DNA of 64,000 nt from Hyphomicrobium sp. (GCA_016793445.1 JAEUME010000019.1:1-64000); one strand, 5' to 3'; positions 34,290 to 42,885 are shown, counted from the stretch's first letter. Translations and numbers: made by a program. Notes: generated from the letters alone by a model not told the origin.

Positions 34290-34691
34290 AGAAACACCCC
34301 CTGTTCGCCATATCGCCGGCGCGGCTTGGCTTTTTACGGCCTCTACGGCCTTAGTGGAAACGCGGAAGGGGGGTGCGACGCGGTCTCGCGTCGATCAGAA
34401 TTCGAACCCAGCGTATAGAGGCTCGATTATCTCGATTACAGACTGAAATTTCAGAGGCCGTTTCGGCGCTCCTAGATCGAATTTCAACGGTCTGCTAGAG
34501 ACGTTCTGAGCGTGCGGATGGACACGCAAGTTCAGCACCGCGCAGTCCGTTTTTCTTTGTTTTGGAAAAGCAGAGAACTTCGCACTTGCAGCATAAAACT
34601 ACTCCCTTCGGAGTAATCGGTCGGTGCAATAGACGAGGGGCGGCGCTCGCTCCCATCCTTGGTTATTGGGAAAACCAAGGAGTGATAAAAA
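34290..34691. promoter_or_regulatory. Leader and control region of dimethylamine dehydrogenase
   Basis: No gene is seen in these 402 bp. A perfect palindrome CTGAAATTTCAG lies at 34443-34454. Two small hairpins follow: ACTCC/GGAGT at 34601-34614, and CTTGGTT/AACCAAG at 34658-34679. The 3' edge of the latter overlaps the AGGAG ribosome-binding site (34678-34682) of the dehydrogenase gene, so it could influence translation. None has known function. Confidence 0.45.
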
Positions 34692-36902
34692 ATGGCAAGG
34701 GATCCACGCTTCGATATTCTCTTCACGCCGCTCAAAATCGGCCCGAAGACGATACGCAATCGTTTCTACCAGGTGCCGCATTGCAACGGTTCGGGCACGA
34801 ACTTGCCCGGCATGAACATGGCAAATCGTGGCATCAAGGCCGAGGGCGGATGGGGTGCCGTGAATACCGAGCAGTGCTCGATCCACCCGGAATGCGACGA
34901 CACGCTGCGCATCACGGCACGCATTTGGGACCAGGGCGACATGCGCAACTTGCGCGCGATGGTCGACCATGTGCATAGCCATGGATCGCTAGCCGGTTGC
35001 GAGCTGTTTTACGGCGGTCCCCATGCGCCGGGCATCGAGACTCGCACGATTTCCCGCGGACCCAGCCAATATAACTCGGAATTCGCAACCGTTCCCGGCT
35101 GCCCCGGCTTCACTTACAACCACGAAGCCGACATCGACGAACTTCACCGCCTGCAGCAGCAATACGTCGATGCGGCTTTGCGCGCACGCGACACCGGCTT
35201 CGACATGGTGAACGTGTACGGCGCGCACGCCTATGGCCCGATGCAGTGGCTCAACCCCTACTACAACCGCCGCACCGACCAATACGGCGGCAGCTTCAAG
35301 AACCGCGCGCGGTTCTGGGTCGAGACGCTCGAGAAAATCCGCAAGGCGGTCAAGGACGACATCGCGCTTGTCACGCGCTGCGCGACCGACACCCTCTACG
35401 GCACAAAAGGCGTTGAAATCGGAGAAGACGGTCTGCGCTTCATTGAAATGGCCTCTCCGTATCTTGATCTGTGGGACGTCAACATCGGCGACATCGCCGA
35501 ATGGGGTGAGGACGCCGGTCCTTCGCGCTTCTACCCGATTGCGCATGAGAATGATTGGATCCGCCACATCAAGCAGGCAACGACCAAGCCCGTCGTCGGC
35601 GTTGGCCGCTACTACGATCCCGAAAAGATGCTGCAAGTCGTCAAGGCCGGCATCATCGACATCATCGGCGCTGCCCGTCCTTCGATCGCGGATCCCTGGC
35701 TCCCCCGCAAGATCGACGAGGGCCGCATCGACGACATCCGCACATGCATCGGCTGCAACGTCTGCATCTCGCGTTGGGAAATGGGCGGCGTTCCGTTCAT
35801 CTGCACGCAGAATGCGACGGCCGGCGAAGAATACCGCCGCGGCTGGCATCCGGAAAAATTCGAGCCCGCCAAGTCGGAGCACGACGTGCTGATCGTCGGC
35901 GCTGGCCCGGCCGGTTCGGAATGCGCGCGCGTTCTGATGGAACGCGGTTACACGGTCCACTTGGTGGATACCCGTGAGAAGATTGGCGGCTACGTCAACG
36001 ATGTCGCGACGCTGCCCGGCCTGGGCGAGTGGAGTTTCCATCGCGACTATCGCCAGACCCAGATTGAAAAGCTGCTCAAGAAGAACCCGAACTGCCAAGT
36101 CGCACTCAAGCAGAAGCCGATGACCGCGGACGACGTCCTGGCCTACGGCGCCTCGCGAGTCGTCATCGCAACGGGCGCCAAATGGAGCACGACCGGCATC
36201 AACCACCGCACCCATGAGCCGATACCGGGTGCTGACGCAAACCTGCCTCACGTCTTGACCCCCGAACAGGTCTTCGAGGGAAAGAAAGCCGTTGGCAAAC
36301 GGGTCATGATCATCAACTACGACCCCTACTACACGGCTCCGAGCCTTGCGGAGAAATTCGCGCGTGCCGGCCATGACGTCACGGTCGCCACGGTGTGCGG
36401 ACTGGGCGCATACATGGAGTACACCCTGGAAGGCGCAAACATGCAGCGTCTCCTCCACGAGTTGGGGATCAAGATTCTTGGCGAAACGGGATGCTCCCGT
36501 GTCGAAAAGGGTCGCGTTGAACTCTTCAACATCTGGGGCGAGGGCTACAAGCGCCAGTTCAAAGGTGCAGGCCATCTGCCACGTAACGAAAACAGCAGCC
36601 ACGAATGGCACGAATGCGATACAGTGATCCTGGTCACGTCGCGCCGTTCCGAGGACAGCCTCTATCGCGAACTCAAGGCTCGCAAGAGCGAATGGGAGGC
36701 GAACGGCATCAGCAATGTCTTCGTCATCGGCGATGCCGAGGCGCCCCGCATCATCGCGGACGCCACATTCGACGGCCACCGCCTGGCACGAGAGATCGAA
36801 GACCCCGATCCTCAGCACCAGAAGCCCTTCAAGCGTGAACAGCGCGCGTGGGGTACGGCCTATAACCCGAATGAGAACCCCGATCTGGAGTGGCGCCTCT
36901 AG
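34692..36902 (+). CDS. dmd: Dimethylamine dehydrogenase
   Basis: A 736-residue flavoprotein oxidising dimethylamine to methylamine and formaldehyde, passing electrons to ETF. The N-terminal barrel holds the covalent-FMN cysteine (Cys31 in QVPHCNGSG). The 4Fe-4S motif is Cys352-x2-Cys355-x2-Cys358-x12-Cys371 (CIGCNVCISRWEMGG), and the C-terminal ADP-binding fold starts at VLIVGAGPAGSE. It aligns closely with trimethylamine dehydrogenase of Methylophilus W3A1. At the three positions known to separate the Hyphomicrobium X dimethylamine enzyme from it, this protein has the dimethylamine set: Gln61 for Tyr60, Thr75 for Ser74, Phe106 for Trp105. Conserved pocket residues VYGAH and AEWGED remain. 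AGGAG lies 9 nt before the ATG. Confidence 0.95.
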   Translation: MARDPRFDILFTPLKIGPKTIRNRFYQVPHCNGSGTNLPGMNMANRGIKAEGGWGAVNTEQCSIHPECDDTLRITARIWDQGDMRNLRAMVDHVHSHGSLAGCELFYGGPHAPGIETRTISRGPSQYNSEFATVPGCPGFTYNHEADIDELHRLQQQYVDAALRARDTGFDMVNVYGAHAYGPMQWLNPYYNRRTDQYGGSFKNRARFWVETLEKIRKAVKDDIALVTRCATDTLYGTKGVEIGEDGLRFIEMASPYLDLWDVNIGDIAEWGEDAGPSRFYPIAHENDWIRHIKQATTKPVVGVGRYYDPEKMLQVVKAGIIDIIGAARPSIADPWLPRKIDEGRIDDIRTCIGCNVCISRWEMGGVPFICTQNATAGEEYRRGWHPEKFEPAKSEHDVLIVGAGPAGSECARVLMERGYTVHLVDTREKIGGYVNDVATLPGLGEWSFHRDYRQTQIEKLLKKNPNCQVALKQKPMTADDVLAYGASRVVIATGAKWSTTGINHRTHEPIPGADANLPHVLTPEQVFEGKKAVGKRVMIINYDPYYTAPSLAEKFARAGHDVTVATVCGLGAYMEYTLEGANMQRLLHELGIKILGETGCSRVEKGRVELFNIWGEGYKRQFKGAGHLPRNENSSHEWHECDTVILVTSRRSEDSLYRELKARKSEWEANGISNVFVIGDAEAPRIIADATFDGHRLAREIEDPDPQHQKPFKREQRAWGTAYNPNENPDLEWRL

Positions 36903-36962
36903 CGCCCTCCTATCGGTCCGCAACTGAATTCAGGTAACTCAACTGCAAGTTAGGATCATAAA

Positions 36963-37322
36963 ATGACAATCACCGCATTTGGCAAATACAGCACGCCTAA
37001 ATCGACACCGATCACGGCCGATCTCGATGGCTGGAAACCCGTGGCCGGATCACCGACCATGAAGACCTGGATCGAGAACAAGACGGCGGATGGCAAGTTT
37101 CTGACTGGTTTCTGGGAGGCGACGCCGGGCACCTACCACGTCACTTACAAGGCGGACGAGTTGATCCACTTCTTCGAAGGCAAGGTGACGCTGACAGAGG
37201 ACGGCACGGGAAAGACCGCCACGTTCTCCGCTGGTGACAGCTTCCAGATCGACGCCGGTTTCGTCGGCACCTGGAAGACAGAAGAGAAGATCCGCAAGAT
37301 CTTCGCGATCAGAATTGCCTGA
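36963..37322 (+). CDS. Small cupin-domain protein
   Basis: A 119-residue single-domain cupin of the DUF861/EutQ-like group. The beta-barrel motifs are visible: GFWEATPGTYHVTYKADELIHFFEGKVTLTEDGTG with the metal-site-like His/Glu, then FSAGDSFQIDAGFVGTWKTEEKIRKIFAIR. The first motif has fewer histidines than catalytic cupins, so metal binding is doubtful. It starts 60 bp after the dehydrogenase with AAGTTAGGA upstream and shares its transcript, ending in a hairpin at 37403. A role in handling the released formaldehyde or an amine is possible but not shown. Confidence 0.82.
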   Translation: MTITAFGKYSTPKSTPITADLDGWKPVAGSPTMKTWIENKTADGKFLTGFWEATPGTYHVTYKADELIHFFEGKVTLTEDGTGKTATFSAGDSFQIDAGFVGTWKTEEKIRKIFAIRIA

Positions 37323-37402
37323 CACCAGGCTGCTCGAAAGCCTCTCACCCATCTCTGGGTCGAGCATCATCTTCGAGGAGCATGGAAAGCATTTCGCTAA
37401 TG

Positions 37403-37440
37403 CGCCTCGAGCCGGGATATCGGCTCGAGGCGTTGTCGTT
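37403..37440 (+). terminator. Terminator of the dimethylamine dehydrogenase operon
   Basis: CGCCTCGAGCCG (37403-37414) pairs perfectly with CGGCTCGAGGCG (37421-37432) across 6 nt, followed by an interrupted T-tract. It lies between two convergent genes, so it may serve both directions. Confidence 0.7.
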
Positions 37441-37482
37441 CCTGAACAATTCTGAGAAAAGGCCTCGCGGTTGCGCGAATGT

Positions 37483-38238
37483 TTATCCGATATCGATCCG
37501 ATAGCTCCCGGCATCGCAGCGATAAGTGGAACGACGATATTCCAACAATGATTTGTCCATCCCATACGTCAGCCGCTCAACAAGCATTATCGCATCGCCG
37601 GCGGGTATGCCCAGGGTTGAGGCCACCTCGCTGTCTGCAACACCCACCGACAACGTGTCCTGCGCGTGAGTGGCAAGCAGCCCATAATCGGCCAGAAGCG
37701 GATAGAGATCCTGTCCAAAATTCATCTGGGACTTGAACTTCGGCAGGCCTTCGGGGCGCAGATACGATACCTCCAAACCGGCAATGGCACCCTTGACCGT
37801 GAGACGCTGGCGGACTTCGAAAATCTCAGCGCCACGAAGCATGCCAAAGGCCTCCAGGACCTCGTCGGGAGCCGGTTTCTTCTCGAGGGCAATCAGTTCA
37901 TAGCCCAATGCTAGCGGCCCGCCGTCTTTCGCGCGCAGCCGGGTGAACTTTTCCTTCAGGACATGCGAGCCGACGCCCGCAACGTAAGTGCCGCGTCCTT
38001 GAATTCTCTTGACCAATCCGCTGGTCTCTAGGCCCTCGATCGCCTTGCGGATCGTGCCGATGCTCACCCCGAAGCGTTGGGCCAGGAATGTCTCGTTGGG
38101 CAAGGAATCGCCGACAAGCCATTCGCCGTTGCGGATGTGGTCGAGCAAGGCCCGCCGCACTTGGCTATAAAGCGGCTGCGGCGTCAGAGGCCGAGTGTCA
38201 GCACGCGGCAGCGGCTCAACAACCGATTGATATCTCAC
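37483..38238 (-). CDS. GntR/HutC-family transcriptional regulator with UTRA domain
   Basis: A 251-residue regulator. The winged helix (about 22-90) is QPLYSQVRRALLDHIRNGEWLVGDSLPNETFLAQRFGVSIGTIRKAIEGLETSGLVKRIQGRGTYV. The UTRA ligand-binding domain (about 100-245) includes IFEVRQRLTVKGAIAGLEVSYLRPEGLP and GIPAGDAIMLVERLTYGMDKSLLEYRRSTYRCDAGSYRIDI. It converges with the dimethylamine dehydrogenase-cupin operon and is the only regulator near it, so it is the likely regulator of methylated-amine use; the ligand is unproven. The start is a GTG at 38238 without a strong ribosome-binding site. Confidence 0.88.
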   Translation of the reverse strand: MRYQSVVEPLPRADTRPLTPQPLYSQVRRALLDHIRNGEWLVGDSLPNETFLAQRFGVSIGTIRKAIEGLETSGLVKRIQGRGTYVAGVGSHVLKEKFTRLRAKDGGPLALGYELIALEKKPAPDEVLEAFGMLRGAEIFEVRQRLTVKGAIAGLEVSYLRPEGLPKFKSQMNFGQDLYPLLADYGLLATHAQDTLSVGVADSEVASTLGIPAGDAIMLVERLTYGMDKSLLEYRRSTYRCDAGSYRIDIG

Positions 38239-38253
38239 GGTGATGACCTATTT

Positions 38254-38275
38254 GATGCATGATCGATAATACATC
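38254..38275. promoter_or_regulatory. 22-bp near-palindrome before the GntR gene, candidate autoregulatory operator
   Basis: The sequence reads GATG-C-AT-G-ATCGAT-A-AT-A-CATC. Of its 22 positions, 18 are symmetric around the central ATCGAT. It ends 16 bp upstream of the regulator's GTG. Most GntR/HutC regulators bind a palindrome in their own promoter. No second copy was recognised in the dehydrogenase leader by eye. Confidence 0.55.
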
Positions 38276-38385
38276 TCTAGCGTGTGTATCTGTGAATTTC
38301 TACCCGTATTTGGTGTGAAAGCAAATTATCATCAGATCTGTGGCTTGGCGAAAACAACGCCCCACCTCCGTGACGTCCACCGGCC

Positions 38386-38835
38386 TCATCCCGGCTTGCG
38401 CGGCGGAGCGAACATGAATTCATTGATGCGCACGTCCTTAATCGTTCCGTCTGCAATGCGCTTGTCGATGCGTTGTCCGATTTCACTGAGCAGTGCGCTC
38501 AAATCGGATTTCTTGGCATCGCGAAAATCGGCAGCAGACTTTTCATAGACCGTACGGAAGGCCTCATCGACCGCGACGCTCTTCATCTTGCTGGCGAAGG
38601 CAGACGCGGCATTCGCGTCATAATCGATGCTCAGATCAAGCAGCACGTAGCCGGAAGGCGTTTCATTGGCCATGATCGGCACGCGCATGATGCCCGTTAC
38701 GACGGTTTCCACCTTGGGAGCATCGGGGCTGGAGGCGTGAACCGATGAAAACAGCTCCATTCTGACAGCCAGAAAATTTGCTCCGGACGCCACTAAAATT
38801 CCCCATAGGCCCGCCGCCAGCATCCGTATCATCAA
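38386..38835 (-). CDS. FliL-like membrane-anchored protein at the end of the flagellar cluster
   Basis: A 149-residue protein with an N-terminal helix (MLAAGLWGILVASGANFLAVRMEL) and a periplasmic domain. The pattern GYVLLDLSIDYDANAASAFASKMKSVAVDEAFRTVYEKSAADFRDAKKSDLSALLSEIGQRIDKRIADGTIKDVRINEFMF follows the FliL fold: strand, helix, strand ending in an x-V-x-x-x-x-F tail. It differs from the true FliL encoded at 59835. It overlaps the FlgN-like gene by 4 bp (ATGA) and is the last gene of the flagellar operon. A motor-associated or sensing role is plausible; no experimental counterpart is known to me. Confidence 0.65.
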   Translation of the reverse strand: MMIRMLAAGLWGILVASGANFLAVRMELFSSVHASSPDAPKVETVVTGIMRVPIMANETPSGYVLLDLSIDYDANAASAFASKMKSVAVDEAFRTVYEKSAADFRDAKKSDLSALLSEIGQRIDKRIADGTIKDVRINEFMFAPPRKPG

Positions 38836-39218
38836 GACCTGTCATTCCATAGGCGAGGCTGCGCATAGGTTCCATCGGAGCGCGATGCCTCGATGGAGCG
38901 CACGATCATCCGGGATACCTCCGACACCGCGTCGATGTTGATCTGAAGGTAACGGCTATTTCGCTGAAGAGCCTCGCGCAATGTCCTGAGCCGGCCGGCC
39001 AGCGCGCCCTCATGGCGAAGCTGTGCCGCTGCCTTCAGCTGGCGATCGAGACTGACAAGAGCCTGGCCCTTGCGTTCGATGAACTTGTCGAGATCCTTGG
39101 CGCCACCACGCCGGATGGCCTCGGTCTCCTCATCGACGATCCTCACGGCGGAATCGATCAATGCGCATAACCGCTTCTCGACGTGGGCCGCCGAAACCAG
39201 ATCGCTCTCACCGTTCAT
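38832..39218 (-). CDS. flgN: FlgN-like flagellar export chaperone
   Basis: A 128-residue mostly helical protein resembling FlgN, the export chaperone for the hook-filament junction proteins FlgK and FlgL. Two long amphipathic helices are evident, LIDSAVRIVDEETEAIRRGGAKDLDKFIERKGQALVSLDRQLKAA and RLRTLREALQRNSRYLQINIDAVSEVSRMIV. The Glu-rich, Lys-Ala-Leu pattern is typical of the FlgN superfamily. It overlaps the FlgJ-like gene upstream by 4 bp and the FliL-like gene downstream by 4 bp. Substrate genes flgK and flgL are in the same cluster. Confidence 0.72.
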   Translation of the reverse strand: MNGESDLVSAAHVEKRLCALIDSAVRIVDEETEAIRRGGAKDLDKFIERKGQALVSLDRQLKAAAQLRHEGALAGRLRTLREALQRNSRYLQINIDAVSEVSRMIVRSIEASRSDGTYAQPRLWNDRS

Positions 39219-39574
39219 TTCGCAGCGCCCCCAATGGAAGACGATCCCCGCGTTGCCCCGCTGGGCAGCACGTTCAATGCGGGCGCAACAGCTTCGGCAA
39301 CGTGATCGGCCAGGAAGTCCCGCCAGGTATCCGCCGCCAGACCGCTGGAGGACGTCTGTTCGCGCGGCATGATCATCCTCAACGTCTGCGCCAGCATGAG
39401 TTGCGTCAACTTTTGCTCTGTTCCATTTCCCCTTTCAGGCACTGCCGCACGCTCTGCTGCATGGGCCTGCGGGCTTAGAGCGCGCGACCAAGCCTCGGCA
39501 TCGGCGGCATCCTGCTGTTTGGCCAACTTCATCACGCGCCCGTTTTGCCGAAGGCCAAGATCGTGGATCTGCAT
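39215..39574 (-). CDS. FlgJ/CheL-like rod-binding protein
   Basis: A 119-residue protein with one rod-binding domain, EQKLTQLMLAQTLRMIMPREQTSSSGLAADTWRDFLADHVAEAVA, the region that corresponds to the N-terminal half of FlgJ. No peptidoglycan hydrolase domain is present, as in alphaproteobacteria where the muramidase is separate and the small protein is called CheL. It is expected to cap the rod during assembly. It overlaps the FlgN-like gene by 4 bp and lies about 46 bp downstream of the FliJ-like gene. Confidence 0.75.
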   Translation of the reverse strand: MQIHDLGLRQNGRVMKLAKQQDAADAEAWSRALSPQAHAAERAAVPERGNGTEQKLTQLMLAQTLRMIMPREQTSSSGLAADTWRDFLADHVAEAVAPALNVLPSGATRGSSSIGGAAK

Positions 39575-39620
39575 GCCGTGCCCCCTAGATGGTACAAGGA
39601 ACGATTAGACACCGATCGGC

Positions 39621-40022
39621 TTACCTCAACCTTGTCTTGCTCGCGGAGGCTGCCGCCAATCCTGCAAGTTCGCTTGCCGCTGCCTCTTCCTGCTTGCGGT
39701 TTGCGTTACGACGAAGTTCCGCCAGATGATGGCCGACAACCTCACCGGCTTGCCGCGCACACTGCGCTTTAACGACAGTCTCGGTCTTTTGCTGCTGCAA
39801 AACGCGCAAGCCCCGGTCGAGAATGCCGACCGTACGAGCGACCGAACGCATCGTCAGATCAGCAAATTCCGCCCGGTGTTCGCGCGTCAGAAGATCGGCG
39901 CGCAGTACACTACCTGCAGCAATGCCGTTCATCAGACGTGCTGCCTCCAGGTTTGCGCGCCGCTCGCGCAGCGCCAAGATCTTCGCCAGCCGTTTGAGTT
40001 GGCCGTCCCTCGAGGTGTCCAT
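39621..40022 (-). CDS. FliJ-like flagellar export protein
   Basis: A 133-residue Arg/Ala-rich protein predicted to be almost entirely coiled coil: LKRLAKILALRERRANLEAARLMNGIAAG followed by RGLRVLQQQKTETVVKAQCARQAGEVVGHHLAELRRNANRKQEEAAASELAGL. Coiled-coil length and gene position (overlapping the fliR stop by 1 bp, TGATG) match FliJ, which regulates the export ATPase. Sequence identity to known FliJ is too weak to be certain. The partner ATPase gene fliI is not in the window. Confidence 0.6.
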   Translation of the reverse strand: MDTSRDGQLKRLAKILALRERRANLEAARLMNGIAAGSVLRADLLTREHRAEFADLTMRSVARTVGILDRGLRVLQQQKTETVVKAQCARQAGEVVGHHLAELRRNANRKQEEAAASELAGLAAASASKTRLR

Positions 40023-40777
40023 CAGTTCGCGCTCATCCAGTCAGCGAGAGAGCCAAGAAATACTTGAGCTGCAAGACCAAGAGTGAACATTGCTACGAAA
40101 AGCCCGCCCAGCATCATCAACGGCGCTGACACGAGTTGAATCGGCACCTGCGGAACCAGCCGGTTGGCGAGTCCCAGAACGATATTGCAGACCATGGCGT
40201 AGATAACGAAAGGCGCGCTAATCTGAAGAGCCGTCAGGAACGCCGTAACCAATGCGCTTGCGAGCTGATCGAAAGACTGAAAGCGATCCAATCCGGCACC
40301 CGGAGGCAAGGCGATATAGGACGCCGTGAGCTTCTCGATCAGCAGCAAATGAAGATCCTGAAGAAAGAACACGACAGCGGCAAACATCACGAGCAGATTG
40401 GCGAGGGGCGTGGCCGGTTCTCCCTCCATGGCGCCCGGAGTCATCATCACTGTATAGCCCGCCAACTGACCAACGAAGTCACCGGCAAACGCCAGCGCGA
40501 GGAAGAACAATCGCACCAGAAATCCGAGAAGAAGACCTTTCACGACCTCGGCCGACACGAGAGCGATGAGATCGCCCCCAGCAGCCTTCGTCACCACGCT
40601 CACGATCGATGGGTACAGGCTCACTGCCAAAGTCAACGACAGCACGAGTGCAAGATGCGCCCGCACCAGCGGAGGAACGCGCAGCGCGGAAAGAACAGGG
40701 ACGACGGCCAGGAAGGACGAGACGCGTGCCAGGACAACGGCCGCGACATACACATGCAGTTTCAGATCCTCGGTCAC
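40022..40777 (-). CDS. fliR: Flagellar export gate protein FliR
   Basis: A 251-residue inner-membrane component of the flagellar type III export gate with FliP and FliQ. Six hydrophobic segments are visible, including VYVAAVVLARVSSFLAVVPVLSALRVPPLVRAHLALVLSLTLAVSL and the loop FAGDFVGQLAGYTVMMTPGAMEGEPATPLANLLVMFAAVVFF. The C terminus APLMMLGGLFVAMFTLG is typical. The start is a GTG at 40777 that overlaps the flhA stop as GTGA; the longer open frame upstream lies wholly inside flhA and is rejected. Confidence 0.95.
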   Translation of the reverse strand: MTEDLKLHVYVAAVVLARVSSFLAVVPVLSALRVPPLVRAHLALVLSLTLAVSLYPSIVSVVTKAAGGDLIALVSAEVVKGLLLGFLVRLFFLALAFAGDFVGQLAGYTVMMTPGAMEGEPATPLANLLVMFAAVVFFLQDLHLLLIEKLTASYIALPPGAGLDRFQSFDQLASALVTAFLTALQISAPFVIYAMVCNIVLGLANRLVPQVPIQLVSAPLMMLGGLFVAMFTLGLAAQVFLGSLADWMSAN

Positions 40778-42885
40778 GCGACGGTTCCAAGCGTGGCAAT
40801 GCCGGTCGTTCGGCCGATCTCCGCGTGCGAAATCACACTGATCGTGGGGAATAGCCGCTCGACCACCAAACGCACGTAAGGTCTGGCTTCGGCGCCGCAG
40901 ACGATCGCGAAGCGATGCCCCTGATCGAGCAGCGCGTGGACGGCCGTGGTGCACTCAGCGCCGAATGCTTCAACCATCCGCGGATCGAGATCAAACTCAA
41001 TGACCTCGCCCTTGGCGTCTCGCTTGAGCGCCTGATGGAATGCCATTTCCCAGCGATTGCTCAGGCGCAATACCTTGAGCTGCGGGCCATCCGCCAGATC
41101 GCCACAAATCTGCTGGGCAATGCGCGAACGGACGTGTTCGGCTATGGCCTCAATCTTGCGCGTGAACGGCGCGACTTCGGCCACCGCCTCGACGATCAAA
41201 TGGAGGTTCCGGATGGACACGCGCTCCATGAGCAGGGACTTCATCACCGCTTGAAGGCCAGAATTGGAAATCTGGCTTGGACAGATCTCATCGACCAGCT
41301 TGCGATAGTCGGGATCGAGCCGCTCGATGAGAGACCTCAGATCCCGGTATGAGAAGACCGTCGCAAGGTTCGTGCGCACGACCTCCGCCAGATGCGTGAG
41401 CAGAACGGACGCGTTGTCGACAGGCGAGAAACCCTCTTGGCGCAGCCCTACGGTGAACATCTCTGGCACCCAAACCGCCGGCATTCCGAAAGCCGGATCC
41501 GTCACGACGTCACCGGGGAATTGCGGCTTGCGACCGGACCCGTAGACAACCAGCACCTCCCCAGGACGCAGCTCCCCGATGGCCACGATCGTTCCATGTA
41601 CCTTAATCTGGTAAGTCTTGGGCCCGATCGAAAGATCGTCGCTTATTTTGACTTCCGGAATGACAAAGCCGTACTGGAGCGCAAACTTTCGCCGGATACG
41701 GGCCACACGCACGGCGATCTCGCCGCTGGCGTGCAGCAGCAGACCGGCGAGCTGGCTGCCGAACACCAGCTCGAGCTCGGCGGGCCGCAAGAGCTCCTTG
41801 CCGCTGACCGCCTCCGATTCCGCAGTCGCCAACTGGCGGGCTTCCCCGTCCTCCGCGAGCTTGCGGGCAGCGACCCGGCGCGCGGGCATGATCACTGCAA
41901 GAGCCACCAAGGCGCCGCTCAGCAGCACGAATGGAGGCATCGGCAAGCCAGGGGCGAGACCGAGCGCAGCAACGACGAGGCCGGCGATCATGATCGCACG
42001 CGGCTGCGATCCGATCTGGCCGAAAACCGCTTTATCCGCCGATTCCCGAGTTCCGCCCTTGGAGACTATCAAACCCGCCGCGAGCGATATGATGAGCGCC
42101 GGTATCTGCGTCACCAGCCCGTCTCCAATCGACAGACGAAGGAACACATCCAGCGACCTATCGATGGGAAGACCATGACGCACCACGCCGATCACGATTC
42201 CACCACCGATGTTGATGGCAGTGATGATCAGCCCGGCGATCGCATCCCCGCGCACAAACTTCGACGCACCGTCCATAGCGCCATAGAATGCGCTCTCATC
42301 CTCGACCTCGCGGCGCCTGCGGCGCGCCTCCTGTTCGTCGATAAGACCAGCCGACAGATCTGCGTCGATTGCCATCTGCTTGCCGGGCATCGCGTCGAGC
42401 GAAAAGCGGGCGCCGACTTCCGCAATCCGGGTTGCGCCCTTTGTGATGACGAGAAAGTTCACGGTGATGAGGATCAGAAAGACGATCACACCGATCAGGA
42501 AATCGCCGCCCATGATGAAGCTGGCGAAACCGGCGATCACATGCCCGGCGGCATCGCCCCCCTCGTACCCCTGAGAAAGTATCAATCTTGTGGTCGCGAT
42601 ATTGAGAGCCAATCGCAGCATCGTTGCAATCAGCAGAACGATCGGAAACGCAGTGAAATCCAAAGGCCGCGAGATCCACAAAGCCACCATCAGAACAAGA
42701 ACCGACAGCGAGATGGAGAACGCGAGACCCAGATCGATCATGAATGCGGGCAACGGCACAAACAGGATCGTGAGTATGACGATGATCCCGAAGGCAAACG
42801 CAACGTCGTTGCCTGCCCCGGCGGCCTCTTTCCGCCCGCCATCCGTGCCGGAAACCCGCAGATGCGCGCCCTTTGCGTCAGCCAT
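40774..42885 (-). CDS. flhA: Flagellar export gate protein FlhA
   Basis: A 703-residue protein. Eight N-terminal helices are followed by the FHIPEP signature region, seen in MLRLALNIATTRLILSQGYEGGDAAGHVIAGFASFIMGGDFLIGVIVFLILITVNFLVITKGATRIAEVGARFSLDAMPGKQMAIDADL. The C-terminal cytoplasmic docking domain (about 340-703) begins near residue 340 and contains SVLLTHLAEVVRTNLATVFSYRDLRSLIERLDPDYRKLVDEICP. FlhA forms a nonamer and controls substrate docking. The ATG at 42885 begins MADAKGAHL. It starts 30 bp downstream of fliQ. Confidence 0.97.
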   Translation of the reverse strand: MADAKGAHLRVSGTDGGRKEAAGAGNDVAFAFGIIVILTILFVPLPAFMIDLGLAFSISLSVLVLMVALWISRPLDFTAFPIVLLIATMLRLALNIATTRLILSQGYEGGDAAGHVIAGFASFIMGGDFLIGVIVFLILITVNFLVITKGATRIAEVGARFSLDAMPGKQMAIDADLSAGLIDEQEARRRRREVEDESAFYGAMDGASKFVRGDAIAGLIITAINIGGGIVIGVVRHGLPIDRSLDVFLRLSIGDGLVTQIPALIISLAAGLIVSKGGTRESADKAVFGQIGSQPRAIMIAGLVVAALGLAPGLPMPPFVLLSGALVALAVIMPARRVAARKLAEDGEARQLATAESEAVSGKELLRPAELELVFGSQLAGLLLHASGEIAVRVARIRRKFALQYGFVIPEVKISDDLSIGPKTYQIKVHGTIVAIGELRPGEVLVVYGSGRKPQFPGDVVTDPAFGMPAVWVPEMFTVGLRQEGFSPVDNASVLLTHLAEVVRTNLATVFSYRDLRSLIERLDPDYRKLVDEICPSQISNSGLQAVMKSLLMERVSIRNLHLIVEAVAEVAPFTRKIEAIAEHVRSRIAQQICGDLADGPQLKVLRLSNRWEMAFHQALKRDAKGEVIEFDLDPRMVEAFGAECTTAVHALLDQGHRFAIVCGAEARPYVRLVVERLFPTISVISHAEIGRTTGIATLGTVA

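Noticed and set aside
34989..36923. 644-codon minus-strand frame over dimethylamine dehydrogenase
   Set aside because: Antisense to a gene with complete cofactor motifs; no domain or plausible start.
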